Source: an uncultured Pantoea sp. (GTDB taxonomy: Bacteria; Pseudomonadota; Gammaproteobacteria; Enterobacterales; Enterobacteriaceae). From it: DNA of 64,000 bases. Below, in pieces: positions 7,881 through 16,842 of the stretch (position 1 is the first letter of the stretch; every line of letters starts with the position of its first letter). The position numbers were made by a program, and so were the translations under genes. Location: contig CAJYVD010000019.1 of NCBI GenBank assembly GCA_913778495.1, positions 1-64,000 on the forward strand. The letters are read 5' to 3'. The notes below the pieces were generated by a model that saw only the letters and a program-made list of their open reading frames with translations, had not been told where the DNA came from and ran no database searches.

Positions 7881-8999
7881 TTAGTGCTGTGCCGCCGTAG
7901 AGGACGCATCTTCGGCGAGGTTGATGCGCGGCAGGACGCCGCCGGTGAACGTGACGTGTCGCATCGGGAAACCAAAGCGGATCTGCTGCTGCTCTAGCGC
8001 CGCCATGATCTGCAAATTGATCTCCTGCTGGATATCCATGTACGTGTTATAATCGGCACTCAGCACAAAATAGACCACCTCAAACGTGAGTTGCGACTCA
8101 TCAAATGCCAGAAAATGCGCGCGGTCAAAGCGCGTATTTGGTACCCCTTCGATAATGCCTTTCACCTGCTCGCCAATCTGGCGCACTTTCTCCGCAGGCG
8201 TATCGTAATGAACGCCAAATTTAAACACGATGCGGCGCTGCTGCATGCGCTTGTAGTTGTGGATGGTCTGCTGCAGCAAAATGGTGTTCGAACAGACAAT
8301 CTGCTCGCCGCCAAGGCTGCGCAGCCGCGTGGTTTTTAAACCAATGTGCTCTATTGAACCGGCGATATCACCGAACACGATAAAATCACCGTGCTCAAAC
8401 GGTTTGTCGAAGCCGATGGCCAACGAGGCAAACACATCGCTCAACACCGTTTGGATCGCCAACGCGATAGCGATCCCGCCCACACCCAGGCTGGCGACCA
8501 GCGCCGTGATATCGATGCCCATGTTGGAGAGGATGGCCAGCAGCATCATCACCCACACCACCATGCGCAGCAAAATGCCCAGAATCACCGTGGTCACCGG
8601 ATTGCGCACGTGCAACGGATCGCGTAACAGGCTGTGCAGCCACAGGCGAATGCCACAATCCAACCACAGCGTCAGCTGTAAAATCAGCGCCAAAAACCAG
8701 CCGTGCGCAATCGCCACGCTCCAGCTGGGGGGAAGATCGATAAACTTCAAGGTGATAAGCAGCGAGAAGATCAGCAAAAGCAGTTGACTGGTGCTGCGGA
8801 GGATTTCCACCACAATGCCGGTGATGCGCAGATGACGCTGTTCGCTGTAGTGGGCGATGCGGTTGGAGACGAAGCGGATAATGTTGCGCAGCAGCCACCA
8901 GATAATCAGTGTGCCCAGCACAACCACAAGGCTGTTAATCCAGAAAGAATGATTAAAAAACAGAAGGTGTAAACGTTCGGCGGAAAGCCAGTTTTCCAT
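7881..8999 (-). CDS. MscS-family mechanosensitive ion channel
   Basis: The 372-residue protein has four or five transmembrane helices in the first 200 residues. The MscS pore helix region follows: GVGGIAIALAIQTVLSDVFA (Gly/Ala-packed), then ASLAIGFDKPF and GDFIVFGDIAGSIEHIGLKT, the beta domain, and a C-terminal alpha/beta vestibule. It is a MscS-like small-conductance channel, distinct from the YbdG-type channel at 201-1454. AAGGAG stands eight bases before the ATG. Confidence 0.88.
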   Translation of the reverse strand: MENWLSAERLHLLFFNHSFWINSLVVVLGTLIIWWLLRNIIRFVSNRIAHYSEQRHLRITGIVVEILRSTSQLLLLIFSLLITLKFIDLPPSWSVAIAHGWFLALILQLTLWLDCGIRLWLHSLLRDPLHVRNPVTTVILGILLRMVVWVMMLLAILSNMGIDITALVASLGVGGIAIALAIQTVLSDVFASLAIGFDKPFEHGDFIVFGDIAGSIEHIGLKTTRLRSLGGEQIVCSNTILLQQTIHNYKRMQQRRIVFKFGVHYDTPAEKVRQIGEQVKGIIEGVPNTRFDRAHFLAFDESQLTFEVVYFVLSADYNTYMDIQQEINLQIMAALEQQQIRFGFPMRHVTFTGGVLPRINLAEDASSTAAQH

Positions 9000-9088
9000 T
9001 GGGGATATTCTCCTTGCTGGGGACGGTAAAAAAGAAGCAAGGAGAAAGCATAGCTTATCGCGACCTGACTGCGACCGCGACGGCGTGA

Positions 9089-9835
9089 TTACTGGAAGCG
9101 GTTGACCTTGTCGCGCGCCTGACGCTCCAGTGCGAAGATCACCTGCTGCAGCTGACGCTCCTGTACTGGGTCAATAGCAATAAAACGGAAGCTGAGACGC
9201 GGCGTCACGCGGGTTTCGTTTTTACTGGTGATAACGCTGCGTTCACCAATCTGCAGCAGCTGCGCGGTCACGGCAAAGTGGCCGTATTGACCCAAATCGA
9301 CGCGTAAATTATCGAAGCGATCGCCGCTGTGCAGATCCTCCGGCAGCGCTTCATCCACCAGCACGCCAGCGCCGCCCACCGACAGATCTTGCAGGCGGAA
9401 GCGCACCGGATTGCCGTTTGGCCACTGCCCGTGGCAGTAAAACGTTGGCTCAATAGGAACGCCGATGCGGAAGAACTCGCGGCGTTGAATCTGCAATAGC
9501 TGCTCAGGCAGCGGCGCAGCAAAGGCGGGCAGCCCCTCATATTCCGTCTGCTCGAGGCTTGACAGGCTAAATTCAACTTTCGCGCCGTAGGTCTCCGCAG
9601 TGACATTGACCGCGCCGCTCTCAAGCGCCAGCTGGTTGTCGAGCTGATTACTGCCGAGGTCGAAAATAATCCGATCTTCATCAGCAAACAGCATACGGCT
9701 AATAAACTGACCGCGTGCAAAGCTGGCCATCAGCGGTGCCTGAATGCGCAGTAAATCTTTCATGACGTTAAGCACGGCCAGCGTGCCGCGTTTTAAATAT
9801 TGTTCGTTGTCCGCTTCTTTCACGTCCTGCTCCAC
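9089..9835 (-). CDS. ycgR: flagellar brake protein YcgR (cyclic-di-GMP receptor)
   Basis: YcgR binds c-di-GMP and slows the flagellar motor at MotA/FliG. An N-terminal YcgR domain (about residues 15-110) precedes a PilZ domain with the RxxxR motif in QRREFFRIGVP and the DxSxGG motif in DLSVGGAGV. The C-terminal region TPRLSFRFIAI...RQLQQVIFALER matches E. coli YcgR. No ATG start exists: GTG at 9835 gives the longest form, but GTG at 9823 has a better ribosome site (GGAG). A sigma-28 promoter lies upstream (9875-9901), placing it with class 3 flagellar genes. Confidence 0.93.
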   Translation of the reverse strand: MEQDVKEADNEQYLKRGTLAVLNVMKDLLRIQAPLMASFARGQFISRMLFADEDRIIFDLGSNQLDNQLALESGAVNVTAETYGAKVEFSLSSLEQTEYEGLPAFAAPLPEQLLQIQRREFFRIGVPIEPTFYCHGQWPNGNPVRFRLQDLSVGGAGVLVDEALPEDLHSGDRFDNLRVDLGQYGHFAVTAQLLQIGERSVITSKNETRVTPRLSFRFIAIDPVQERQLQQVIFALERQARDKVNRFQ

Positions 9836-9874
9836 TTCGGGATGGGTCTAACACGAATACACGCGCTTGAACGA

Positions 9875-9901
9875 TTATCGACAGCGGCGCGTAAAGCTTT
9901 A
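9875..9901 (-). promoter_or_regulatory. sigma-28 (FliA) promoter of ycgR
   Basis: On the minus strand the sequence reads TAAAGCTT, 11 bases, GTCGATAA, against the FliA consensus TAAAGTTT-N11-GCCGATAA. Only two bases differ and the spacing is exact. It lies 40 bases before the ycgR start. Confidence 0.88.
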
Positions 9902-10004
9902 ATCGACCTGCGACACTTTCCAGTGGCGTTAACCAGGCAGAGCGAAAATCCGTGACTATACTTACGTCGGTGAACACCTTGATAAATAACGTAAGGAGCA
10001 GTAC

Positions 10005-10253
10005 ATGGGTATTCTTTCATGGATTATTTTTGGTCTGATCGCCGGTATTATCGCTAAATGGATCATGCCCGGTAAAGATGGCGGCGGATTTATTCTCACC
10101 GTGGTACTGGGGATTGTCGGTGCGGTGGTGGGGGGCTGGATCAGTACCCTGTTTGGCTTTGGGAAAGTAGACGGCTTCAACTTCGGCAGCTTTGCCGTGG
10201 CGGTGGTCGGTGCCATTGTGGTGCTGTGGATCTACCGTAAAGTGCGCAGCTAA
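10005..10253 (+). CDS. GlsB/YeaQ/YmgE family stress membrane protein
   Basis: An 82-residue, strongly hydrophobic protein has three membrane helices with glycine-rich packing (GLIAGIIAKWIMPG, VVLGIVGAVVGGW, VVGAIVVLWIYRK). This is the pattern of the transglycosylase-associated family that includes E. coli YmgE and YeaQ. AAGGAG lies six bases before the ATG. It is divergent from ycgR; ymgE is also next to ycgR in E. coli, which supports a YmgE identity. Confidence 0.88.
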   Translation: MGILSWIIFGLIAGIIAKWIMPGKDGGGFILTVVLGIVGAVVGGWISTLFGFGKVDGFNFGSFAVAVVGAIVVLWIYRKVRS

Positions 10254-10271
10254 ACAGCGTGCAACAAGTTT

Positions 10272-10309
10272 AAAAAAACCGCAGCCTGCTCGGGCTGCGG
10301 TTTTTTTTT
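10272..10309. terminator. bidirectional Rho-independent terminator
   Basis: A perfect stem AAAAACCGCAGCC / GGGCTGCGGTTTTT with a short loop ends in a run of nine T on the plus strand and A on the minus strand. It serves both the YmgE-like gene and the convergent receptor gene. Confidence 0.92.
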
Positions 10310-10315
10310 GCCGAT

Positions 10316-12412
10316 TTAGAAGTCGTAGCCCACGGTTGCCGTGACGGTGCGCTCGGCGCCGCGATAGCAGTAGCCGATGCCGTAGCAGGCCGCGAGATAA
10401 CGCTTATCCGTGAGATTATTTGCCGCAAGCTGCACCCACGCCCCTTTCAGCTGAGGAGTCCAGGCGCCCAGATCCGCACGCACGCTGGCGTCAAACAGCG
10501 TGGCAGACGGCAGACGAGTGGTATTTTCATTGTCCGCCCACTGTTTGCCGATGTAACGCACGCCCGCGCCCGCGCTCAGACCGTAATCAAACTGATAGCG
10601 TCCCCACAGCGATGCCATACTGTTTGGCGTGACGTAAGGGGTATGGCCGCTGTTGCCGTCCACCGAGTCTTTGAAGCGCACGTGATTCAGCGAATAGCCC
10701 GCCAGCACGCTGAGGCGCGGTGTGATTTGGCTCTTGGCTTCTAACTCAATGCCCTGCGCATGCACTTTGCCCGATGGCGAATAGGTGCTGTCGATAACAT
10801 TGCGGTTGGCGACATCTTTCTGCGTCAGGTCGTACAGCGCCACGGAGTAAATATCGCGCGTGCCCGGCGGCTGGTATTTCACGCCCGCTTCATACTGCTC
10901 GGCGGTAGTGGGCTTCAGCTGATTGCCCTCGGGATCGGTCAGCGATGCCGGCGTGATGGCCTGGCTCCAGCTCACGTAAGGTGAGATGCCGCTGTCGAAC
11001 GCATACAGCAGCGCGGCGCGTCCGCTGACGTGATCGTCCTGACGGCGACGGGTGCCGTTGTCGGACACGATGCGGTCGTAGCGACCGGAGAGATCCAGGT
11101 GCCAGCGATCAAGCTGCAGCGCATCCTGCAGGTAGAGGCCGGTTTGCGCGTAGCGACGGGTGGAGGCGGTCCAGCTAAAGTCCGGCATCGCGCCAACCGC
11201 TTCCCCCGTCCACGGGTTCAGCTGATTGGCGTACCCGCCCGCGTTGCTCAGTTCATTCTTGTAGCGGTGATACTCGGCGCCGAGCACCAGCTGGTGCTGA
11301 ACGGCGCCGGTGCCAAAATCAGCCTGCAAGCGGTTGTCCGTGGCCCAGGCACTGAGCGACGAACGCTCCCCGGAATAGTAGCGGTTCAGCAGCGCGGGGT
11401 TGTCCGTATCCCAGCCAAGTTGATAGACCTGATCGAGGTCAACGTTGCTGTGGCTATAGCTAGAGGTGGACGCGACCGACCAGACATCGTTGAAGCGATG
11501 CGAGAAGTCGTAGCTGTAAATCTGCTCGTTGCGCTTGAACTGATCCAAAGCGCTGTCGCCTTCATAGTAGCCGTTGGGCAGCATGCGGCCATTGTGGGAA
11601 TAAAGGCTGCCTTCGGCGGGCACGGAACCGTGATAGCCGCCGGAGGGATCTTTTTGTAAATAGGCGCGCAGGTTCAGGCTGGTGTCTTCGTCCGGCTGCC
11701 ACATCAGCTGGGGAGAAATCGCGTATTTCTCTTCGCGCGTGTGCGCATATTGCGTGTCGCTGTTACGCGTAATACCGGTGAGACGAAACGCCCACTGATT
11801 ATTAATGGCGTTGGTGTAATCAAAGGCGGCGCTATTGGTGGCGTTTGTTCCCGTTGAAAGCCGGAAATGGCCCTCTTCGGCGTACTGCGGGCGTTTACTC
11901 ACCATGTTAACCAGCCCACCGGGTACCGTCTGACCATACAGCGATGACGAAGGGCCTTTGATCACATCCACCCGTTCCAGGAACCAGTTATCAACCTGCA
12001 GGATGTTAAAGCTGCCGCCATCGCTCATCACGCGCAGCCCATCAAGGAACGTGTTATCGACGTCGCCGCCGTGGAAACCGCGTAGCGAAACCGTATCGTA
12101 GCGCGTTGCGGCGCCGCCAAAGTTGGTAAACACCCCCGGCGTATAATTGAGCGCCTCATTGAGATCGCGCGCGCCCTGATCGTCGATTTGCTGACGCGTT
12201 ATCACCGACACCGACTGCGGGGTGGTGATCAGCGGACGGTCAATTTTACTCGCCCCATTGCTTTGCGTCGCCAGATAGCCTTGGGTGGGTGAGGTGGCGG
12301 TCTCCTGCGGTTGGGCAGTGACAATCAGAGCATCTTCAGCCGCGCTGACGCCGGGCAGCGACAACGCCAGCGCGCAGCACAGGCCAACGCGATTAAGAGG
12401 GAAGGGCAACAT
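10316..12412 (-). CDS. TonB-dependent ferric siderophore receptor (FhuA/FoxA-like)
   Basis: This 698-residue outer-membrane receptor imports a ferric siderophore with energy from TonB. A signal peptide ends about residue 24. A TonB box-like DALIVTA (residues 27-33) is followed by a plug domain with RDLNEALNYTPGV, VSLRGF and ERVDVIKGPSSSLYGQ, then a 22-strand barrel ending in the terminal phenylalanine of VGYDF. The C-terminal ACYGIGYCYRGAERTVTAT, with a cysteine pair before the last strand, is typical of the FhuA/FoxA hydroxamate-siderophore clade. The ligand is inferred only at that level. A Fur box lies upstream. No ABC transporter or siderophore genes adjoin it. Confidence 0.87.
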   Translation of the reverse strand: MLPFPLNRVGLCCALALSLPGVSAAEDALIVTAQPQETATSPTQGYLATQSNGASKIDRPLITTPQSVSVITRQQIDDQGARDLNEALNYTPGVFTNFGGAATRYDTVSLRGFHGGDVDNTFLDGLRVMSDGGSFNILQVDNWFLERVDVIKGPSSSLYGQTVPGGLVNMVSKRPQYAEEGHFRLSTGTNATNSAAFDYTNAINNQWAFRLTGITRNSDTQYAHTREEKYAISPQLMWQPDEDTSLNLRAYLQKDPSGGYHGSVPAEGSLYSHNGRMLPNGYYEGDSALDQFKRNEQIYSYDFSHRFNDVWSVASTSSYSHSNVDLDQVYQLGWDTDNPALLNRYYSGERSSLSAWATDNRLQADFGTGAVQHQLVLGAEYHRYKNELSNAGGYANQLNPWTGEAVGAMPDFSWTASTRRYAQTGLYLQDALQLDRWHLDLSGRYDRIVSDNGTRRRQDDHVSGRAALLYAFDSGISPYVSWSQAITPASLTDPEGNQLKPTTAEQYEAGVKYQPPGTRDIYSVALYDLTQKDVANRNVIDSTYSPSGKVHAQGIELEAKSQITPRLSVLAGYSLNHVRFKDSVDGNSGHTPYVTPNSMASLWGRYQFDYGLSAGAGVRYIGKQWADNENTTRLPSATLFDASVRADLGAWTPQLKGAWVQLAANNLTDKRYLAACYGIGYCYRGAERTVTATVGYDF

Positions 12413-12489
12413 CGTATTTCCTTAATGATGAACGCGAACAAACGCAGCCGTCAGTCGGTCTGCAGTAAAATGAGAACAAGATTTAGTTT

Positions 12490-12508
12490 GATAGTGAGAA
12501 TTATTATC
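12490..12508 (-). promoter_or_regulatory. Fur box
   Basis: The sequence GATAGTGAGAATTATTATC matches the 19-base Fur consensus GATAATGATAATCATTATC at 16 positions. It lies 78 bases upstream of the receptor start, where it would overlap the promoter, implying repression when iron is sufficient. Confidence 0.85.
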
Positions 12509-12573
12509 TTTAATGCGTGTGAGTTTCAAGTGCTGAACGTATTTGTACGCGGCGCGGGCGAGCAGGCAGGGAT

Positions 12574-12607
12574 AAAAAGCGCGGGGTCAACGCCATGTTG
12601 ACCCCGC
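12574..12607 (-). terminator. Rho-independent terminator of treA
   Basis: An 11-base perfect stem GCGGGGTCAAC / GTTGACCCCGC with a GCCAT loop is followed, on the minus strand, by GCTTTTTATCC. It lies directly downstream of the trehalase gene and upstream of the receptor promoter. Confidence 0.85.
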
Positions 12608-12625
12608 AGGTGAGACGAACGAACG

Positions 12626-14305
12626 CTATGGCGCGCGGTTGATGGCGGGCAGATTGGGAATATCGTGTGCGCTGTTACAGGTTTTCTCTTTCGGGCAGTA
12701 CTTATCCAGCAGCTTCAGCGTGACGCCGTTGGTCCAGCCAAAGCCGTCCTGCAGCGGGTATTCGCCGCCGCCGCCACCGCCCAGCTGGTTGCCTTCGACC
12801 ACGTATTTTTCCACCAGTTTATGTTCTTTATCATAAGTGGCCTGCACATTTTGCAGGAAGCGCTGGCCAATCTGCTGGGCCAGCTTCGGCTGACGATACT
12901 GCTCAAGGCCTTCCACCGCCACCCACTGCAGCGGTGCCCAGCCGTTAGGCGCATCCCACTGCTGGCCATTATTCACAGTGGTTGTCACCAATCCGCCAGG
13001 TTTCAGCAGCTGTTTTTCAACCGCTTGCGCGGTGCGCGCGGCCTGCTTATCCCCGGCAGCCTGAAGATAGAGGGGGAATAGCGCGGCGGCGGTCAGCTGC
13101 GGCTGAACCTGCTTTTTCTCCCAGTTGTAATCGGCATACCAGCCCTGTTTTTCATTCCACAGGTAGCGATTGATGGCCGCCTGACGTTTTTCCGCATCCG
13201 CCGCATACTGTTTGGCCCGATCCTGGTCATTGGCGAGGCCTGCGGCTTTTGCCAGCACCTGCTCCAGATGGAACATCAGGCTGTTGAGATCCACTGGTGC
13301 GATCTGTGTGGTGCGGATGGAGGCCAGATTATGCGCGTCACTGAACCAACGCGAACTGAAATCCCAGCCTGAAGCAGCCCCGGCGCGCAGATCGCGATAA
13401 ACCTGCTGCTTGTTGCGCTCCGGCGCTTTGTTTGCGGTGTTCACGTCATCCAGCCACGACTCGGTGCGCGGGGCGTCACGGTCGTCCCAGTAGCGGTTAA
13501 GTAGCGTACCGTCCTGCAATTTGACCACGCGCTGCGCGGCGCTGCCGGCGGCAAGCTTGTCGCTGCCCGCCATCCAGTAGGCGTACTCTTTTTGCAGCTG
13601 CGGCAGGTAGCGGCGGTAGACATCGTCTCCGCCGTGGGTCGCCAGCAGATCCACCATTAAACTAAAGAAGGGCGGCTGGGAGCGGCTTAAATAGTAGCTG
13701 CGGTTGCCGTTGGGGATATGGCCATATTTATCCAACTCGGTGGCGAAGTTGTCCACCATGTCCTGCACGCGATCCCAATGACCGCTTTCTGCCAGGCCCA
13801 GCATGGTGAAATAGCTGTCCCAGTAATAGACCTCGCGGAAGCGGCCGCCCGGTACCACATAAGGTTTGGGCAACGGCAGCAGCGAATCGTACTGGCTCAC
13901 CTCAGGGGTTGATCGGGTCAGCACCGGCCACAGGCCATTAATGTGCTCACGCAGGCTCTGTCCGGCGGGCGGTACGTAGGTATCTTGCGCTTTCGGTAGG
14001 GTAAAATTCGCGTCGACGAAGCGTTTTAAGTCGAAATTGCGTTGGCCCTTCTGCATCTGCCAGTCGGCTAAGATGGAAGACGGATTGTATTTCGGCACCG
14101 CGTCAGCAAACGTTTTTTGATCCGGGTAAAATTTTGCCTTTTGCACGACATCAAACAAGGGGCCCAGGCGCACATCGGGCGGCTGCGGCTGACTGTTGAT
14201 CATGCGGCTGCTCTCTTCTGCCTGCGCGGCGGTCGCGCCGGTTAGCAGGGCAGCACTGAGCAGGAAGGCAAGACGTGCTGGCGTAAATACGACATTTCTT
14301 ATCAT
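12626..14305 (-). CDS. treA: periplasmic alpha,alpha-trehalase
   Basis: The enzyme hydrolyses trehalose to two glucose molecules in the periplasm (glycoside hydrolase family 37). The 559-residue form has a signal peptide ending ATAAQA at about residue 29, trehalase signature 1 [15 protein letters not shown] (residues 152-166) and signature 2 in [14 protein letters not shown]. The glycine-rich [11 protein letters not shown] and GFGWTNGV near the end are also typical. AAGGAG precedes the ATG at 14305; a longer start at 14353 would spoil the signal peptide. The window also encodes OtsBA, which makes trehalose as an osmoprotectant. Confidence 0.94.
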   Translation of the reverse strand: MIRNVVFTPARLAFLLSAALLTGATAAQAEESSRMINSQPQPPDVRLGPLFDVVQKAKFYPDQKTFADAVPKYNPSSILADWQMQKGQRNFDLKRFVDANFTLPKAQDTYVPPAGQSLREHINGLWPVLTRSTPEVSQYDSLLPLPKPYVVPGGRFREVYYWDSYFTMLGLAESGHWDRVQDMVDNFATELDKYGHIPNGNRSYYLSRSQPPFFSLMVDLLATHGGDDVYRRYLPQLQKEYAYWMAGSDKLAAGSAAQRVVKLQDGTLLNRYWDDRDAPRTESWLDDVNTANKAPERNKQQVYRDLRAGAASGWDFSSRWFSDAHNLASIRTTQIAPVDLNSLMFHLEQVLAKAAGLANDQDRAKQYAADAEKRQAAINRYLWNEKQGWYADYNWEKKQVQPQLTAAALFPLYLQAAGDKQAARTAQAVEKQLLKPGGLVTTTVNNGQQWDAPNGWAPLQWVAVEGLEQYRQPKLAQQIGQRFLQNVQATYDKEHKLVEKYVVEGNQLGGGGGGEYPLQDGFGWTNGVTLKLLDKYCPKEKTCNSAHDIPNLPAINRAP

Positions 14306-14512
14306 CGGTTTTTCTCCTTGTCCGAAAAGGTGGCGTGCTAACGCGTTGACCACCCTGACAACTTTAGCCGCTATCGCGCCGCTTATCCGCGCGCAGCCGC
14401 GGAAATGTGAAGCGTGCGCACTTCATCACGCGCGAAATTATGATGCCAAACGGAATTTCGCTTGCCCTGCACCGCAATTTATCTGAGGCTGAAAAGAAAA
14501 AAGGAGTGCGGT

Positions 14513-15451
14513 ATGGAGATTATTTGGTATCACCCGTCACAAGATCCTGACAGGTGGCTAAACGGCCTGCGGCAGCGTCTGCCGCAGGCGCAGGTGCGCC
14601 AGTGGCAGGTGGGCGATAAAGGGCCAGCGGACTATGCGATTGTGCGTTCGCCACCGGCAGAGATGTTAACGGATCGCAAGCTGCGCGGCGTGTTCGCCAT
14701 AGGCGCGGGCGTGGATGAGATCCTACAGCAGCTGCGTGACAATCCCGCGATGCTGCCCGAGACGGTGCCGCTGTTTCGCCTGGAAGACACCGGCATGGCG
14801 CGGCAGATGCAAGAGTATGCCACCTGGTGCGTGCTGGGTTGGTATCGCCGCTTTGCCGACTATCGCCAGCAGCAGCAGCAGAGGCACTGGCAGCCGCTAA
14901 CGCCGCCTGCGCGCGACCGCTTCACGGTCGGGGTACTCGGCGCCGGTGTACTGGGCCGCGGCGTGCTGGAAAGTTTGCGCCAGTGGGGATTTCCGCTGCG
15001 AAGCTGGAGCCGCTCACCGAAAAGCATCGATGGCGTGGAGACGTTTCATGGCCCTGAGCAGCTTGCCGCCTTTTTATCCGATACCCAGGTGCTGATCGAT
15101 CTGCTGCCCGCCACGCCGGAAACCACCAATCTGATTGATACCCCGCTGCTGAACCAACTGCCGCGCGGCGCGTGTTTTCTGAATCTGGCTCGTGGCGCAC
15201 ACGTCGTAGAAGCCGATCTGCTGCGCGCCCTCGACAGTGGGCAACTGGCCGCTGCGGCGCTGGATGTCTATCAAACTGAACCGCTGCCTGCCGCGCATCC
15301 GCTGTGGTCTCATCCAAACGTCATGATGACGCCGCATACTGCGGCCATCACGCTGCCGGACGAAGCGATGGACTTTATTGCCTCAGCCATACTGACGCTG
15401 GAGCAGGGCAACATGCCCGACGGGTTGGTGGATCGTCAGCGCGGTTATTAA
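14513..15451 (+). CDS. ghrA: glyoxylate/hydroxypyruvate reductase A
   Basis: This NAD(P)H-dependent enzyme of the D-2-hydroxyacid dehydrogenase family reduces glyoxylate to glycolate and hydroxypyruvate to glycerate. The 312-residue protein has the nucleotide fold VGVLGAGVLGRGV near residue 140 and WSRSPKS. The catalytic residues are the Arg in FLNLARGAHVV, the Glu in DVYQTEPLP and the His in MTPHTAAIT. It ends in VDRQRGY, like E. coli GhrA. The ATG at 14513 follows AAGGAG. ycdX follows after 24 bases, as in the E. coli ghrA-ycdX-ycdY order. Confidence 0.94.
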   Translation: MEIIWYHPSQDPDRWLNGLRQRLPQAQVRQWQVGDKGPADYAIVRSPPAEMLTDRKLRGVFAIGAGVDEILQQLRDNPAMLPETVPLFRLEDTGMARQMQEYATWCVLGWYRRFADYRQQQQQRHWQPLTPPARDRFTVGVLGAGVLGRGVLESLRQWGFPLRSWSRSPKSIDGVETFHGPEQLAAFLSDTQVLIDLLPATPETTNLIDTPLLNQLPRGACFLNLARGAHVVEADLLRALDSGQLAAAALDVYQTEPLPAAHPLWSHPNVMMTPHTAAITLPDEAMDFIASAILTLEQGNMPDGLVDRQRGY

Positions 15452-15475
15452 TTCACTCGTGGACAGGAGAAGAGG

Positions 15476-16213
15476 ATGTATCCCGTAGATTTGCATATGC
15501 ACACCGTTGCCAGCACGCACGCTTACAGCACGTTGCATGATTATGTTGCGCAGGCCAAGCAGAACGGCCTCAAGCTGTTCGCCATTACCGATCACGGGCC
15601 GGACATGGCCGATGCGCCGCACTACTGGCACTTCGTCAATATGCGTATCTGGCCGCGCGTGATCGATGGCGTCGGCGTGCTGCGCGGCATTGAAGCCAAT
15701 ATCAAAAATCAGCAGGGCGAGATTGACTGCAGCGGGCCGATGCTGGACGCGCTCGATCTGATCGTCGCAGGCTTCCATGAGCCGGTCTACGCGCCGCGCG
15801 ACAAGGCACACCACACCGAGGCGATGATCGCCGCCATGGCGGGCGGATTGGTGCATATCATCAGCCATCCCGGCAACCCGAAATTCCCGGTTGATATTCG
15901 CGCGATTGCCGAAGTCGCAGCCAAGTACAACGTGGCGTTGGAGATCAATAACTCGTCGTTTACCCACTCGCGCCCGGGCAGTGAACCCAATTGCCGCGCC
16001 ATTGCGGAAGCGGTGCGCGATGCGGGCGGCCTGCTGGCGTTCGGTTCCGACTCGCACACCGCCTTTACGCTGGGCGATTTTCAGCATTGCGTGCGCATCA
16101 CGCGTGACGTGAATTTCCCCGAAGATCGCATACTCAACGTCACGCCGCGTCGCCTGCTGGATTTCCTTGCGCAGCGTACCGGTAAGCACATTGCGGAGCT
16201 GGCGGCGTTTTAA
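15476..16213 (+). CDS. ycdX: PHP-domain phosphatase YcdX
   Basis: This 245-residue member of the PHP family is a trinuclear zinc phosphatase, linked in E. coli to swarming. Metal motifs visible in order are [10 protein letters not shown] (residues 4-13), ITDHGPDM, the Glu in [31 protein letters not shown] and FGSDSHTA. The protein is full length, ending [21 protein letters not shown]. In E. coli ycdY follows at once. Here a toxin-antitoxin insert separates them, and a decayed copy of this 3' end lies before ycdY. Confidence 0.93.
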   Translation: MYPVDLHMHTVASTHAYSTLHDYVAQAKQNGLKLFAITDHGPDMADAPHYWHFVNMRIWPRVIDGVGVLRGIEANIKNQQGEIDCSGPMLDALDLIVAGFHEPVYAPRDKAHHTEAMIAAMAGGLVHIISHPGNPKFPVDIRAIAEVAAKYNVALEINNSSFTHSRPGSEPNCRAIAEAVRDAGGLLAFGSDSHTAFTLGDFQHCVRITRDVNFPEDRILNVTPRRLLDFLAQRTGKHIAELAAF

Positions 16214-16222
16214 GTGAAGATT

Positions 16223-16245
16223 CGGCACGCCGGGAAAGCGTGCCG
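16223..16245 (+). terminator. hairpin after ycdX
   Basis: The arms CGGCACGC and GCGTGCCG flank a seven-base loop ten bases after the ycdX stop. There is no T-run, so termination would be weak or factor-assisted. Confidence 0.35.
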
Positions 16246-16258
16246 ATTGGCAGCGTCA

Positions 16259-16360
16259 ATGGCATGCGCGATAGATAATTTTGGAGAGCATTACGCTTAC
16301 TCCATTTGGGATAATGATGCTGCAAAATACGTTCTTGCTTTTGCGTTGAACAATCAATAA
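16259..16360 (+). pseudogene. 33-codon remnant of a foreign coding region
   Basis: A short open frame reads MACAIDNFGEHYAYSIWDND and then AAKYVLAFALNNQ before a TAA. The composition looks like a real protein C-terminus (aromatic, acidic, helical) and its codons are AT-richer than the neighbours. There is no ribosome site at the ATG, so it is more likely the tail of a lost gene than a working small gene. It lies just inside the insert that separates ycdX from ycdY. I do not recognise the family. Confidence 0.35.
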
Positions 16361-16375
16361 AAATCCCCGCAATGA

Positions 16376-16401
16376 CAAAAGCCACCTCTCCAGTGGCTTT
16401 T
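16376..16401. terminator. terminator of the toxin-antitoxin operon
   Basis: The hairpin AAAAGCCAC / GTGGCTTTT with a seven-base loop lies immediately after the antitoxin stop. On the minus strand it is followed by T-rich sequence (TTTTGTC). Confidence 0.7.
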
Positions 16402-16406
16402 GACAT

Positions 16407-16772
16407 TTAAAGTATCAACTGTTCTGGGCGGCACTGATAGAGCTTTGCAAGCCGCTCACGTGTTTTCTTCTGTGGCTTACTCTCTATACGTTCTAATTGA
16501 GAGATGGCGCTCTGCGTTAACCCTAACTTTTCGGCGACATCATACTGACTTAAGCCACGATGGATACGCCAGGCAGCTTGTAGGCTAACATCCTGCTCAA
16601 TCATGATGTTTACTACGGCACCAGGTACGGTTTCATCATCATCAGGGCCAGCTACAATCGGTATATTTTCCCATTCGCCTTCTGCGTCTGAAAGAAGCTT
16701 TTCATACTCAGCAACAGGCAGCACCACAAATTGTGGCTTGCCTGCTTCGTCGTAAATGTACTGTTTTGACAT
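16407..16772 (-). CDS. HTH antitoxin with Phd/YefM-like N-terminus
   Basis: The 121-residue protein pairs with the toxin gene upstream on the same strand. Residues 12-28 (KPQFVVLPVAEYEKLLS) look like the start of a Phd/YefM antitoxin. Residues about 60-120 are an XRE-type helix-turn-helix (AWRIHRGLSQYDVAEKLGLT, then QSAISQLERIESKPQKKTRE). The HTH part would repress the operon through the palindrome at 17143-17170. Toxin-first order is the arrangement of higBA-type modules. Antitoxin identity is inferred from context and domains. Confidence 0.8.
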   Translation of the reverse strand: MSKQYIYDEAGKPQFVVLPVAEYEKLLSDAEGEWENIPIVAGPDDDETVPGAVVNIMIEQDVSLQAAWRIHRGLSQYDVAEKLGLTQSAISQLERIESKPQKKTRERLAKLYQCRPEQLIL

Positions 16773-16842
16773 AGTTTATCCGGGTGTTTTCGCGTCGCGG
16801 TTCATGTCATGGGGTATAATCGGCGGGTTGCCCCGCCTTGTA

